Source: Deinococcus aquiradiocola (lineage in GTDB: Bacteria; Deinococcota; Deinococci; Deinococcales; Deinococcaceae). From it: a stretch of DNA of 64,000 nt. A program made the position numbers and the translations under genes. Each line of letters starts with the position of its first letter. Position 1 is the first letter of the stretch. The stretch covers positions 186,001 to 250,000 of the forward strand of contig NZ_BMOE01000004.1 in assembly GCF_014646915.1 (NCBI RefSeq), in the 5' to 3' direction. Below the pieces are notes generated by a model. The model made no database searches and was not told the origin of the DNA. It was given only the letters and a program-made list of their open reading frames with translations. This document shows, one piece after another, positions 29,458-37,920 of this stretch.

Positions 29458-30714
29458 GTGACCGCGCCCCTCCCGCACGAGCGGTGGAAGCCGCGCTTCT
29501 ACACGGTGTTCGGCGGTCAGGCCCTGTCCCTGATCGGGTCGGCCCTCACGCAGTTCGTGCTGATCTGGTGGATCACGCAGCAGACCGGGTCGGCCAGCGC
29601 ACTCAGCGTGGCGGGCATCATGGCGCTGCTCCCGCAGGCCCTGCTGGGACCGCTGGGCGGCACGCTCGCCGACCGCTACAGCCGCCGCGTCATCATGATC
29701 CTGACGGACGCCGTGAGCGCCGCGTGCATGCTGGTCCTCATCGCGCTGTTCGCGACGGGCCGTGTGCAGCTGTGGCACATCTACACCATGATGTTCGTGC
29801 GCTCCAGCATGCAGGCCTTCCAGAGTCCGGCCGCGCAGGCGAGCACCGCCATGCTCGTGCCCGGCAGCTGGCTGCCGCGCGCCGCCGGGCTCAACCAGTC
29901 GCTGCAGGGCATCATGACGGTCGCCGCCGCGCCGCTCGGGGCACTCGCCCTGAGTGTCCTGCCGCTGCAGGGCGCCCTCCTGATCGACGTGTTCACCGCG
30001 CTGCTCGGCATCGTGCCGCTGTTCTTCTGGCGCATTCCGCAGGGCCGCCTGGAGGTGCAGCAGAGCGTGTGGCAGGACTTCCGGGAGGGCCTGAGCCTCG
30101 TGACGGGCTCGCCCGCCCTGACGCGGCTGTACCTGCTGATCGCGGCCGTGGTGCTGGTGATCATGCCGACCTTCACGCTCACGCCGCTGCTCGTGAAGCA
30201 GCACTTCGGGCTGGGCGTGAACAGCGTCGCGCTGATGGAGGGCCTGTCGGGCGTCGGGATGATCGCGGGTGGCCTGCTGGCCGCCGTGATCCGGTGGCGC
30301 AGCCGCATCGCGGCGGTCCTGATCGCGTTCGCGGTGTCGTGCGGGACGGTCGCGCTGACGGCCCTGGCCCCGCCGCACCTGTTCTGGCTGGCGGTGGTGT
30401 GGTGGGTGGTGAGCGGCGTGACGTTCAGTCTCGGCAGCGCCCCGCAGACGGCCCTGCTGCAGAGCATCGTCCCGAACCACCTACAGGGCCGGGCCCTGTC
30501 GCTGCTCGGCACGCTGACGGGCCTGGCGGGGCCGGTGGGGCTGGCGCTCGCCGCGCCGCTCGGGGAGCGGATCGGGACGCAGGGCATCTTCGCGTGGGGC
30601 GGGTTCCTCGCGGCGGCCGTGTGCCTGCTGGGCTTCGCGTCGCCCGCCCTGATGCGCATCGAGACGCCGGGCGCCGTGCCGGAAGGGACGGGCCGCCGCG
30701 ACCGCGTGCACTGA
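29458..30714 (+). CDS. MFS efflux transporter (EntS/MefA-like)
   Basis: A 418-residue protein with about twelve spans. The opening FYTVFGGQALSLIGSALTQF, LGGTLADRYSRRVIMILTDAV (loop 2-3 motif) and VPNHLQGRALSLLGTL are typical of the EntS/macrolide-exporter branch. GTG start at 29458, weak GGGCGG upstream; likely read from the tetR message. Drug or siderophore export is the family norm; the substrate is unknown. Repeat copy B lies just downstream. Confidence 0.88.
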   Translation: MTAPLPHERWKPRFYTVFGGQALSLIGSALTQFVLIWWITQQTGSASALSVAGIMALLPQALLGPLGGTLADRYSRRVIMILTDAVSAACMLVLIALFATGRVQLWHIYTMMFVRSSMQAFQSPAAQASTAMLVPGSWLPRAAGLNQSLQGIMTVAAAPLGALALSVLPLQGALLIDVFTALLGIVPLFFWRIPQGRLEVQQSVWQDFREGLSLVTGSPALTRLYLLIAAVVLVIMPTFTLTPLLVKQHFGLGVNSVALMEGLSGVGMIAGGLLAAVIRWRSRIAAVLIAFAVSCGTVALTALAPPHLFWLAVVWWVVSGVTFSLGSAPQTALLQSIVPNHLQGRALSLLGTLTGLAGPVGLALAAPLGERIGTQGIFAWGGFLAAAVCLLGFASPALMRIETPGAVPEGTGRRDRVH

Positions 30715-30740
30715 CGCCCGCCGGACTCACACGGAATGGC

Positions 30741-30855
30741 ACAACACGCTCCGAGTTCAGCCGAGCGGAGCGAGTGGCAACAGGGACGGTGCGGCGCAGG
30801 TGGAAGGGATGTCGGTGCTGTTCCCGGCATCCCTGGAATCGGATCAAAACCGTAT
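30741..30855. repeat. Dispersed intergenic element, copy B
   Basis: From 30802 to 30855 this copy matches copy A's GGTGGAAGGGATG...GGATCAAAACCGTAT module over about 54 bp without a visible change, in reverse orientation. The GTTCAGCCGAGCGGAGCGAG tract at 30755 matches the hairpin module, but the left inverted repeat has decayed. The last base of TCAAAACCGTAT (30855) is the first base of TCA, giving the Nudix gene its TGA stop. Confidence 0.82.
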
Positions 30856-31466
30856 CAGGCGGGCAGAAGGCCGCGTTCCACGAGGTGCCGCCGCGCGTGG
30901 AAGAGGGTGAGGGCGCCCGGCCCCTGCAGGATCTCGCCCGCGAGGAGCCTGCGGTACACCTCAGGGAGAGGCAGCACCAGCCGTTCGATCAGTTCGTCCG
31001 GTTCGGGGTGAGCGTCGCCGAGCGTCACGCCGAGGGCCAGCAGCGGGTAGAAGGCGACACCGCTCACGCTGGGCTGCGGGTAGAAGGCAGGCAGCGCGAT
31101 CCATTCGCGGGCCGTGCCGCCCACCTCCTCCTGCAGTTCGCGGGCGGCACTGTCCAGCACGTCCTCGCCGGGCTCCATGCCGCCCGCGACCACCTCGGTG
31201 ATCCAGGCGCGCAGCGGGTAGCGGTACTGGCGGATGAGGACGGCCTCTCCGGCCGGGGTGATGGGCAGCACGAACACGGCGCGCGGGCCGCGCGGCCGGT
31301 ACAGGTACGTGAGGCGCGTGCCGCTGCCGGTGAGGACATGATCGCGGTGCAGGACGTGCGGGGGGCCGGACACGGTCTCGCTGCCGAGCGTTTCCCAGGG
31401 CTGCTGTTCGTCGGGGACGAGGGTGGGCCAGTTGGGGTGGGCGGGGCGGTCGGTGGGGTCGGGCAC
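30855..31466 (-). CDS. Nudix hydrolase, ADP-ribose pyrophosphatase-like
   Basis: A 203-residue protein with a Nudix box [20 protein letters not shown] plus VG and the ADP-ribose-hydrolase layout: N-terminal strand domain, [20 protein letters not shown] before the box and a Pro residue about 15 residues after it. Likely hydrolyses ADP-ribose or similar sugar nucleotides. GTG start at 31466, with TAGCCT ending 5 nt before it (leaderless). The stop codon is provided by repeat copy B. Confidence 0.88.
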   Translation of the reverse strand: MPDPTDRPAHPNWPTLVPDEQQPWETLGSETVSGPPHVLHRDHVLTGSGTRLTYLYRPRGPRAVFVLPITPAGEAVLIRQYRYPLRAWITEVVAGGMEPGEDVLDSAARELQEEVGGTAREWIALPAFYPQPSVSGVAFYPLLALGVTLGDAHPEPDELIERLVLPLPEVYRRLLAGEILQGPGALTLFHARRHLVERGLLPA

Positions 31467-31493
31467 GGTTCAGGCTACCGCGCCGCAGGACCG

Positions 31494-31718
31494 ATACGGT
31501 TCTGAGCTGAACTCGTGGAGTTCGGCCGAGCGAAGCGAGCACCAACAAACGGTGTTGATCCGATTCCGGGGACGCCGGGATAAGCGCTGACATCCCTTCT
31601 TGGGCAGAACAGCGCCCATGACTGGGACAGCTCCGCAGGAGAGGACGCCTGCCCGCTTCTTGGGCAGAACGGACGTCCTGCAGGACGCCTGCCCGCTTCC
31701 ACCTCCTCAAAACCGTAT
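31494..31718. repeat. Dispersed intergenic element, copy C (expanded and rearranged)
   Basis: Bounded by ATACGGTTCTGA (31494-31505, one mismatch) and TCAAAACCGTAT (31707-31718). The hairpin module GAGCTGAACTCGTGGAGTTC is followed by the GATCCGATTCC module in the opposite orientation to copy A. About 100 bp of extra sequence splits that module; it contains CTTCTTGGGCAGAAC twice (31597, 31657) and AGGACGCCTGCCCGCTTC twice (31643, 31682). Lies in the gap between the divergent Nudix and amidase genes. Confidence 0.82.
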
Positions 31719-31791
31719 GAGAAGCCGTTCTCATCTCATGAGGACGCAGGTCACATTCTCACCGCGCGGCCACGTACAGTACGGTCAATTC

Positions 31792-33600
31792 ATGGCCAGC
31801 CTCCCTGCTTCCCGCGACGCCAGCTCCGGCCTCCGCTCCTGCACCCTCGCGCTGCTCACGGCCCTGACGTTCGGCAGCGGGGCGCACGCCGCCGCCCCCG
31901 ACCCCTTCCTGCGTTCCGGCCCGGTCGCGCAGCCCCCCACCCTCAGCGGCCCGGCCACACCCGGCAGCGCGGCCCCCGCCCCGGCCCCCGTCACCACCGC
32001 CGCGCCCGTGCTGGCCGGGCCGCCCGTGCAGGCGTTCGGTGTGCCGCGCTTCAGCAGCACCGGCGGCAACACCCGCGTCGTGTTCGACCTGCCCGCCGGC
32101 CTGCGGTACTCGCTGACGCCCACCTTCAGCGGCCTGCGCCTCGACGTGAACGCCCAGCCGGGCGTGCGCGTGCAGGCGCAGCACGTCCCCGCGCCCGGCG
32201 CGGCCGTCAGCGACTACAGCCTCACGCTCGGCAGCGACGGCAGCTCGCAGCTGCTGCTGCAGACGCCGTTCCCGCTCGGCAGCACGCAGGGCTGGACGGC
32301 CAGCGAGACGACCATCGCGACCGGCGGCCGCGTCCTCATCCTGAACTTCGGTGCGGCCCTGGGCGGCGGCGCGGAACCCAGCGTGCGCGGCACGGTCCTC
32401 GCCGTCGCGCCGCCCGCCATGCCCGGCAGTCCCTCCGCCACCGCGGGCGCGCCCGTCCCCACCGCCGACCAGCTCCCGCCCGGCGACACCGCCAGCGCCC
32501 TCGGCTCGAACGCCCTGCCCACCCCCACGCCCGCCCTGCCCGGCAGCAGCGACAGCAGCCGCCTCACGAGCGGCACCGTGCCCGGCACGCCCGCCGGACC
32601 CGCCACGCTCGGCGCGCCCCGCATCGGCAAGAACCCTGGCCTGACGCGCGTGGTGCTGGAACTGCCGCCCGCCGCGACCTTCCGCGTCACGCCGCTCCCG
32701 CTCGGCCTGCGCATCGACCTGAGCGGCGTGAGCGCCGGACAGCTCACGAGCGCGCCGAACCTCACGCCGGAAGTGCGCGGCTGGAGCGTCGCCCCGAACC
32801 TTACGGGCGCGTCCCTGACGCTGCTCACGTCCTCCCCCATCACGCTGCGCAGCGGGTGGCGTGACGTGCTCCTCCCGCCCGCCGACGGCAGCCAGCTCGC
32901 CCGCCTCGCCATCGACGTGTCGCCCGCCCTGGCCGACACCAGCCCCCTCGGGCCGCTCGCGCTCGCCCCGCTGCGCAGCGCTCGCCCCGCCATGCTGGCC
33001 TTCAGCGGCACGCCGAACCGTCCGCGCGTCGTGCTGGACCCCGGTCACGGCGGCAGCGACCCCGGCGCGATCGGGCAGATCGTGGAAAAGGAAGTGACGC
33101 TCGACGTGGCCCGCCGCGTACGCGCCGACCTCGCGCAGGCGGGCATCGACGTGATCATGACGCGCGACAGCGACACCGCCCTCGCCGCCGACAAGACCAC
33201 CGACCTCGGCATGCGCGCCGCCCTGGGCACGACCACCGGCGCGCAGATGTTCGTGAGCATCCACGTGAACAGCACCGAGGCCGCGTCCGCCCTCAGGGGC
33301 TACGGCATCGAGACGTGGTGGAACAACAACCACCCGAACTCGCAGGCGCTCGCGCAGAGCATCCAGCAGGACGCGGTCGCCAGCACCGCCGCGTACTCGC
33401 GCGGCCTGAAGAACGTCCACACGCTCGCCGTGCTGCGCCTGTCGCGCATCCCGGCCGCCCTCGTGGAGATCGGGTACACCAGTCACCCCATTGACGGGCA
33501 GAACCTCAAGGACAGCAACTACCTCGACCGGGTGGCGTTCGGCGTCGCGTCCGGCATCCGCGACGCGCTGCAGGCCGGGATCGGCACCACCTGGCGCTGA
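31792..33600 (+). CDS. N-acetylmuramoyl-L-alanine amidase with two AMIN domains
   Basis: A 602-residue exported cell-wall amidase. Signal peptide (SCTLALLTALTFGSGAHAA), two AMIN-like strands-rich domains (each opening GVPRFSSTGGNTRVVFDL and GAPRIGKNPGLTRVVLEL) separated by a long Pro/Ala/Thr linker, then an Amidase_3 domain with zinc ligands in DPGHGGSDPGA and SIHVNS and the catalytic Glu in LVEIGYTS. It cleaves peptide stems from glycan during division or separation. TACGGT lies 6 nt before the ATG at 31792. Confidence 0.93.
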   Translation: MASLPASRDASSGLRSCTLALLTALTFGSGAHAAAPDPFLRSGPVAQPPTLSGPATPGSAAPAPAPVTTAAPVLAGPPVQAFGVPRFSSTGGNTRVVFDLPAGLRYSLTPTFSGLRLDVNAQPGVRVQAQHVPAPGAAVSDYSLTLGSDGSSQLLLQTPFPLGSTQGWTASETTIATGGRVLILNFGAALGGGAEPSVRGTVLAVAPPAMPGSPSATAGAPVPTADQLPPGDTASALGSNALPTPTPALPGSSDSSRLTSGTVPGTPAGPATLGAPRIGKNPGLTRVVLELPPAATFRVTPLPLGLRIDLSGVSAGQLTSAPNLTPEVRGWSVAPNLTGASLTLLTSSPITLRSGWRDVLLPPADGSQLARLAIDVSPALADTSPLGPLALAPLRSARPAMLAFSGTPNRPRVVLDPGHGGSDPGAIGQIVEKEVTLDVARRVRADLAQAGIDVIMTRDSDTALAADKTTDLGMRAALGTTTGAQMFVSIHVNSTEAASALRGYGIETWWNNNHPNSQALAQSIQQDAVASTAAYSRGLKNVHTLAVLRLSRIPAALVEIGYTSHPIDGQNLKDSNYLDRVAFGVASGIRDALQAGIGTTWR

Positions 33601-33622
33601 CCGACCCGGCAGGCACGCGCGT

Positions 33623-33922
33623 TCAGCCCAGCCCGAGCCAGCGCAGCAGCCAGTACGTGCCGAACCCGCCCAGGATGCCCAGCGCGAGCTGACGGGAGCG
33701 CCACATCAGCAGGCCCGCCACCAGCGCCGCCACGGCGCGCCTGGGGGCGTCCGCGGCGTTCGCCACGTCCGGCACGACCAGCGCCGCGAACACGCTCACC
33801 GGCACGAACCGCAGGAACGCCAGCCAGAACGGCGGGAGGCGCACGCCGCCCAGACTGAGGCCCAGGTACCGGGACGCGAAGGTCACGGCCCACATGCCCA
33901 GCATGGTGAGCAGCACGTTCAC
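33623..33922 (-). CDS. azlD: AzlD-type branched-chain amino acid exporter subunit
   Basis: A 99-residue membrane protein with three to four spans: LLTMLGMWAVTFASRYLGL, FLRFVPVSVFAALVVPDV, AVAALVAGLLMWRSRQLAL. This is the small partner of AzlC, and together they export branched-chain amino acids or analogues. GTG start at 33922 overlaps the azlC stop (GTGA). It opposes the liv uptake system found elsewhere in the window. Confidence 0.9.
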   Translation of the reverse strand: MNVLLTMLGMWAVTFASRYLGLSLGGVRLPPFWLAFLRFVPVSVFAALVVPDVANAADAPRRAVAALVAGLLMWRSRQLALGILGGFGTYWLLRWLGLG

Positions 33923-34622
33923 GGTTCCCGCCCGCCCGCGTCCCCCGCGCCCCTGGAGGTGAGGGCCGCGCCGAGCAGCGCGCCGCCCACCCCGGCGATC
34001 AGGACCGTCAGGCCGCCCGGCAGGACGCGCGACACCGCCCACGCGAGCAGGCCCGACCCGGCCGCCACGATCAGCGTGACGCGCGACGTGAGGAGCGGCA
34101 CGAGCAGGCCCAGGAACGCCAGCGGGAAGATCACGTCCGCGCCCACCGCCGCCGGGTCCGGAATGAACGCCCCCACCAGGGCGCCCAGCAGCGTGAAGGC
34201 GTTCCACACGACGTACAGGCTGAGTTCCGCGCCCAGCAGGAACGGCAGGCTGAGCGTGCCCTGCGGCGCGGCGATCACCACGCCGTACGCCTCGTCCGTC
34301 AGGAACTGCGCGGCCAGCCCGCGCCGCCACCCGTGCAGCGGGAGGCTCTGCGCGAGGCTGAGGCCGTACAGGACGTGCCGGACGTTCAGCAGGAACGTGG
34401 TGCCCACCACTGCGAGCGCGCTCGCCCCCTGTCCGAACAGGCCTGCCGCCGCGAACTGCGACGCGCCCGCGAACACCGTGAGGCTCATGAGCTGCGTGTC
34501 CAGCACGCTCAGGTGGGCGGCGCGCGCCGTGACCGCGTACGCCACCGCGAACGGCGCGACGCCCAGCCACAGCGGCAGCATCGCCGTGAAGCCCGACAGG
34601 AACGGCGAGCGGGCCACACGCA

Positions 34623-34623
<1 letters not shown>
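33919..34623 (-). CDS. azlC: AzlC-type branched-chain amino acid exporter subunit
   Basis: A 234-residue membrane protein. Family marks: PLWLGVAPFAVAYAVTARAA, SLTVFAGASQFAAAGLFGQG and LLNVRHVLYGLSLAQSL, FLTDEAYGVV. The ATG at 34623 overlaps the stop of the upstream ABC permease by one base (TGATG), so permease, azlC and azlD are one transcript. Mixing an importer permease and an exporter in one operon is unusual. Confidence 0.93.
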
Positions 34624-35318
<695 letters not shown>

Positions 35319-35489
35319 CGGGACAGGATAGCGGCCCGGCACGCCACGCACCCAGGGACACCGCGCCCCGCAACCGTGCCCGACCAGACCATGCCCTGAC
35401 ACGCGCCCCTTACACTGGAGTGAGGCCCGCGCGGACAGTCCCCCCTGGACTGAGCCCCCCATACCGGACCTCAAGGTAGACGTGAATTC

Positions 35490-35630
35490 ATGCCAGTCCT
35501 GGCACCCCAGCACCCGACCGTGCCCGACCTCGCCCGCAGCGGCGACCCCGTGGCCCGCGCACGCGACACCCGCGAAGGGACCGTGCCGCACACCGTGATC
35601 GACTCGCTCTACGTCCGCAGCTGGACGTAG
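35490..35630 (+). CDS. Candidate 46-residue protein, unknown
   Basis: An ATG at 35490 opens a 46-codon frame (MPVLAPQHPTVPDLARSGDP... ending DSLYVRSWT) in a 510-bp gap. Nearly all codons end in G or C, as in genuine genes here, and the C-terminus is less charged with a Tyr/Trp-containing tail. No convincing Shine-Dalgarno or -10 element; TAGACG before GTGAATTC is a poor match. Could be a small regulator or peptide precursor. It reads toward the mdtJI-like pair. Confidence 0.4.
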   Translation: MPVLAPQHPTVPDLARSGDPVARARDTREGTVPHTVIDSLYVRSWT

Positions 35631-35796
35631 GCCCCACGCACGCCGGACCCACACCGCCCACGCCCCGGACCCGCCCCGACCGGCGACCGGCCCGGCGGCC
35701 AAGCAGTGCAGGCCAGCGTGACGGCGTCCGCGTACCCGCGAACCGTCACCCGTGCCCCCGGCCGCACGCGCGCCACCATTCGAGATCAAGCACACT

Positions 35797-35813
35797 TCAG
35801 GTCCCCGACCTGA
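35797..35813 (+). promoter_or_regulatory. Small hairpin before the mdtJ-like gene
   Basis: TCAGGTC-CCC-GACCTGA is a perfect 7-bp stem with a three-base loop ending just before AAGGAAGG, the ribosome-binding site of the gene at 35829. It could be an operator or a translation control element. The rest of the 35319-35828 gap, apart from the small ORF at 35490, shows nothing I can identify. Confidence 0.45.
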
Positions 35814-35828
35814 CAAGGAAGGTGTTCT

Positions 35829-36170
35829 ATGCGGGCCTGGCTCGCGCTCTTCTCCGCCATCGCCTTCGAGGTGACCGGCACCCTGACCCTCAAACTGTCC
35901 GCCCTGCATCACCACGGGGCCGGACTGCTCGTCACGTACGTGTTCCTGGCGGCGTCCTACGCGCTGCTCGCGCAGGCGTTCCGGCGCATTCCCGTCGCCG
36001 TCGCCTTCGCCGTGTGGGAGGCGGCCGGACTGGCCCTCGTCACGCTCGCGGGCGTGGTCCTGCTGCACGAGACGCTCACGCCCGCCCGCCTGATCGCCAT
36101 GCTGGGCCTCGGGGCGGGTGCGTGGCTCCTGCACCACGGCACGCGCCCCGCCCGGGCGGTCCGGCCATGA
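35829..36170 (+). CDS. mdtJ: SMR-family transporter subunit, MdtJ-like
   Basis: A 113-residue protein with four spans. The opening AIAFEVTGTLTLKLS (with the essential membrane Glu) and AVAFAVWEAAGLALVTLAGV plus LLHETLTPARL follow the MdtJ pattern, including the Glu after Trp in the third span that separates MdtJ from EmrE. MdtJ pairs with MdtI to export spermidine and drugs. AAGGAAGG precedes the ATG. Its stop overlaps the partner gene (ATGA). Confidence 0.85.
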   Translation: MRAWLALFSAIAFEVTGTLTLKLSALHHHGAGLLVTYVFLAASYALLAQAFRRIPVAVAFAVWEAAGLALVTLAGVVLLHETLTPARLIAMLGLGAGAWLLHHGTRPARAVRP

Positions 36171-36490
36171 CGTGGACGCCGCTGCTGCTCCTCGCGCTGG
36201 CCGCCCTCATGGACGTCGCCGCGAACCTGCTCCTCAAGCACTCGGACGGTCTGCGCCGCCCCCTGCCCGCCGTGGGCGGCATCGCCCTCATCCTGATGGC
36301 CTTCACGCTGCTCGGCATCGCCCTGCACAGCGTCCCGCTCGGCGTCGCGTACGCCGTCTGGGGGGGGCTCGGCATCATCCTCACCGCCCTCCTCAGCCTG
36401 CGCGTGGACCACGTGCGCTTCACCGCGCGCGGCTGGGCCGGCCTCGGCCTGATCCTCGGCAGCGTCCTCCTGATGCACCTCAGTCACTGA
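36167..36490 (+). CDS. mdtI: SMR-family transporter subunit, MdtI-like (Asp variant)
   Basis: A 107-residue four-span protein. LMDVAANLLLKHSDGLRR and GVAYAVWGGLGIILTALLSL match the MdtI partner of MdtJ. The membrane-embedded Glu of the SMR family is Asp here (MDVAANL). It overlaps mdtJ by 4 nt, so the two are made as an obligate heterodimer pair. Polyamine export is an inference from the MdtJI likeness. Confidence 0.83.
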   Translation: MTWTPLLLLALAALMDVAANLLLKHSDGLRRPLPAVGGIALILMAFTLLGIALHSVPLGVAYAVWGGLGIILTALLSLRVDHVRFTARGWAGLGLILGSVLLMHLSH

Positions 36491-36497
36491 CCAGAGT

Positions 36498-36544
36498 GAG
36501 GGGCAGCCGGACCCGTCCAGGCCGACTGCCCCTCTCTGCGCGTC
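36498..36544. terminator. Hairpin between mdtI and the convergent binding-protein gene
   Basis: GAGGGGCAG (36498-36506) pairs with CTGCCCCTC (36536-36544), followed by TCTGCG. It can end both converging transcripts. Confidence 0.65.
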
Positions 36545-36605
36545 ACGGGGACGGCCTCCATCTGCTCCGGCCCGCCCCCTCAGGCGGTGGTGGCCGGGGG
36601 CCAGA

Positions 36606-37367
36606 TCATTTCTGCGCGATCCATTTCTCCAGCAGGTTCTGGTACTCGCCGCTCGACCTGAGGCGCGCGAGCGTCCTGTTGGCGGCGGCGACGAGGTCGC
36701 TGCCCTTGCTGAACACCATGCCGTAATCTTCGGACACGAGTTCCTTCCCGGCCTGCGCGAACTGGCCCGGCAGGCGCTTCTGGAGGCTCGTGACGGTGGG
36801 CGCGTCGCCGAGCAGCGCGGCGATCCGGCCTGACTGCACGTCCGCGAGCCCGGCCGCAAAGTCGTCGTACACCTTGATGACGGCTCCCTTGGGTTTCAGG
36901 GTGTCGTTCGCGGCGAACTGCCCGGTGGTGTTGGCCTGCACGCCGATCACCTTGCCCTTCACGTTCGCGGGCCACGCGAACTTGCCGGGGTTGCCGCCCT
37001 TCACGATGAACACCTGCGCCGAACGGTAGTAGGGGGCGCTGAAGCTCACGATCTTCGCGCGTTCCGGCGTGATGGTGATGGCGCTCATGGCGATGTCCAC
37101 GCGGCCGCTCGTGACGCTCTGAGGCATCAGCGCCCCGAACCCGACGGGACTGATCTGCAGTTTCACGCCGAGGTCCTTCGCGACGGCGCGGGCGATCTCG
37201 ATGTCGAAGCCCTGGAAGCTGCCGTCCGCGCCCTTGAACTCGAACGGCTGGAAGGTGGGGTCCGTGCCGAGCACGAGGACGCCCTTCTTCTTGACGTCCG
37301 CGACGCTGGACGCGAGGGCGGACGACACGGTGAGCAGCGCGGACAGGAGGAGCAGGGAACGCTTCAT
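36606..37367 (-). CDS. Polar amino acid ABC substrate-binding protein
   Basis: A 253-residue exported type II binding protein with a short signal peptide (KRSLLLLSALLTVSSALA). Family marks: GVLVLGTDPTFQPFEFKGAD, FQGFDIEIARAVAKDLG, MSAITITPERAKIVSFS, and the GKVIGVQANTTGQ hinge. Likely partner of the permease at 34623. TATCCT ends 7 nt before the ATG, and this box overlaps the -10 of the divergent thioredoxin-like gene. Confidence 0.92.
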   Translation of the reverse strand: MKRSLLLLSALLTVSSALASSVADVKKKGVLVLGTDPTFQPFEFKGADGSFQGFDIEIARAVAKDLGVKLQISPVGFGALMPQSVTSGRVDIAMSAITITPERAKIVSFSAPYYRSAQVFIVKGGNPGKFAWPANVKGKVIGVQANTTGQFAANDTLKPKGAVIKVYDDFAAGLADVQSGRIAALLGDAPTVTSLQKRLPGQFAQAGKELVSEDYGMVFSKGSDLVAAANRTLARLRSSGEYQNLLEKWIAQK

Positions 37368-37373
37368 GGAGGG

Positions 37374-37380
37374 TAGGATA
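37374..37380. promoter_or_regulatory. Shared bidirectional -10 box
   Basis: The seven bases TAGGATA read as TAGGAT on the plus strand, 6 nt before the GTG at 37386, and as TATCCT on the minus strand, 7 nt before the ATG at 37367. The two start codons are only 18 bp apart, so both messages would be leaderless and driven by overlapping -10 elements. Confidence 0.75.
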
Positions 37381-37385
37381 GCGCC

Positions 37386-37883
37386 GTGAGCGAAGCACCG
37401 ACCTCCCCCCATCACACGGACGCGGGCCATGACGGGCGGTGGCCGGACCGTCAGGACTTCGTGCAGGGGCCGCCCGTGCCGCCCCCGGACGCGTGGGAGC
37501 GGCCGGGCGTGGTGATGTTCTTCAACCTGGAGTGCCCCGGCTGCGTGTCGCGCGGCCTGCCGTTCCTGAAGCGGCTGCACGCGGAGTTCGGTCGTGAGGT
37601 GCAGGTCATGGCGGTCCACACGAGCCGGGGGCACCGGGGGTTCGCGCGGGAGGACGTGGAACCGCAGCTGCGGCGCTTCGTGACGACGTTCGCGCGCCTG
37701 CCGTTCCCGGTGGCGCTCGACCTGACGGGGAGCGTGGCGGCCGCGTGGGAGACGGAAGGCACGCCGCACACGCTGGTGTTCGCGGCGGGCGGCGAGCTGC
37801 TGCGCAGCGTGTACGGCAGTCAGGAGGGCGCGCAGACGCGGCTGGAGTACCTGCTGGCCGAACTGAGCGCCCACCCGTCCTGA
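37386..37883 (+). CDS. Thioredoxin-like protein with CPGC motif
   Basis: A 165-residue protein with the TlpA/ResA-like thioredoxin pattern: VVMFFNLECPGCVSRGLPFL (CxxC redox pair), VMAVHTSRGHRGF, a cis-Pro region TEGTPHTLVF. No signal peptide is visible, so it is probably cytoplasmic, with a 35-residue His/Pro-rich N-terminal tail. GTG start at 37386, leaderless. Client protein unknown. Confidence 0.85.
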   Translation: MSEAPTSPHHTDAGHDGRWPDRQDFVQGPPVPPPDAWERPGVVMFFNLECPGCVSRGLPFLKRLHAEFGREVQVMAVHTSRGHRGFAREDVEPQLRRFVTTFARLPFPVALDLTGSVAAAWETEGTPHTLVFAAGGELLRSVYGSQEGAQTRLEYLLAELSAHPS

Positions 37884-37920
37884 ACCCGGTCAGAGCGGGG
37901 AGGGCAGCGCGGCAGCAAGT

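Noticed and set aside
35700..35828. A guanidine-type riboswitch before the SMR genes
   Set aside because: SMR genes are often under such riboswitches, but the hairpin loop is CCC rather than the ACGR loops needed, and no ykkC-like core is visible.
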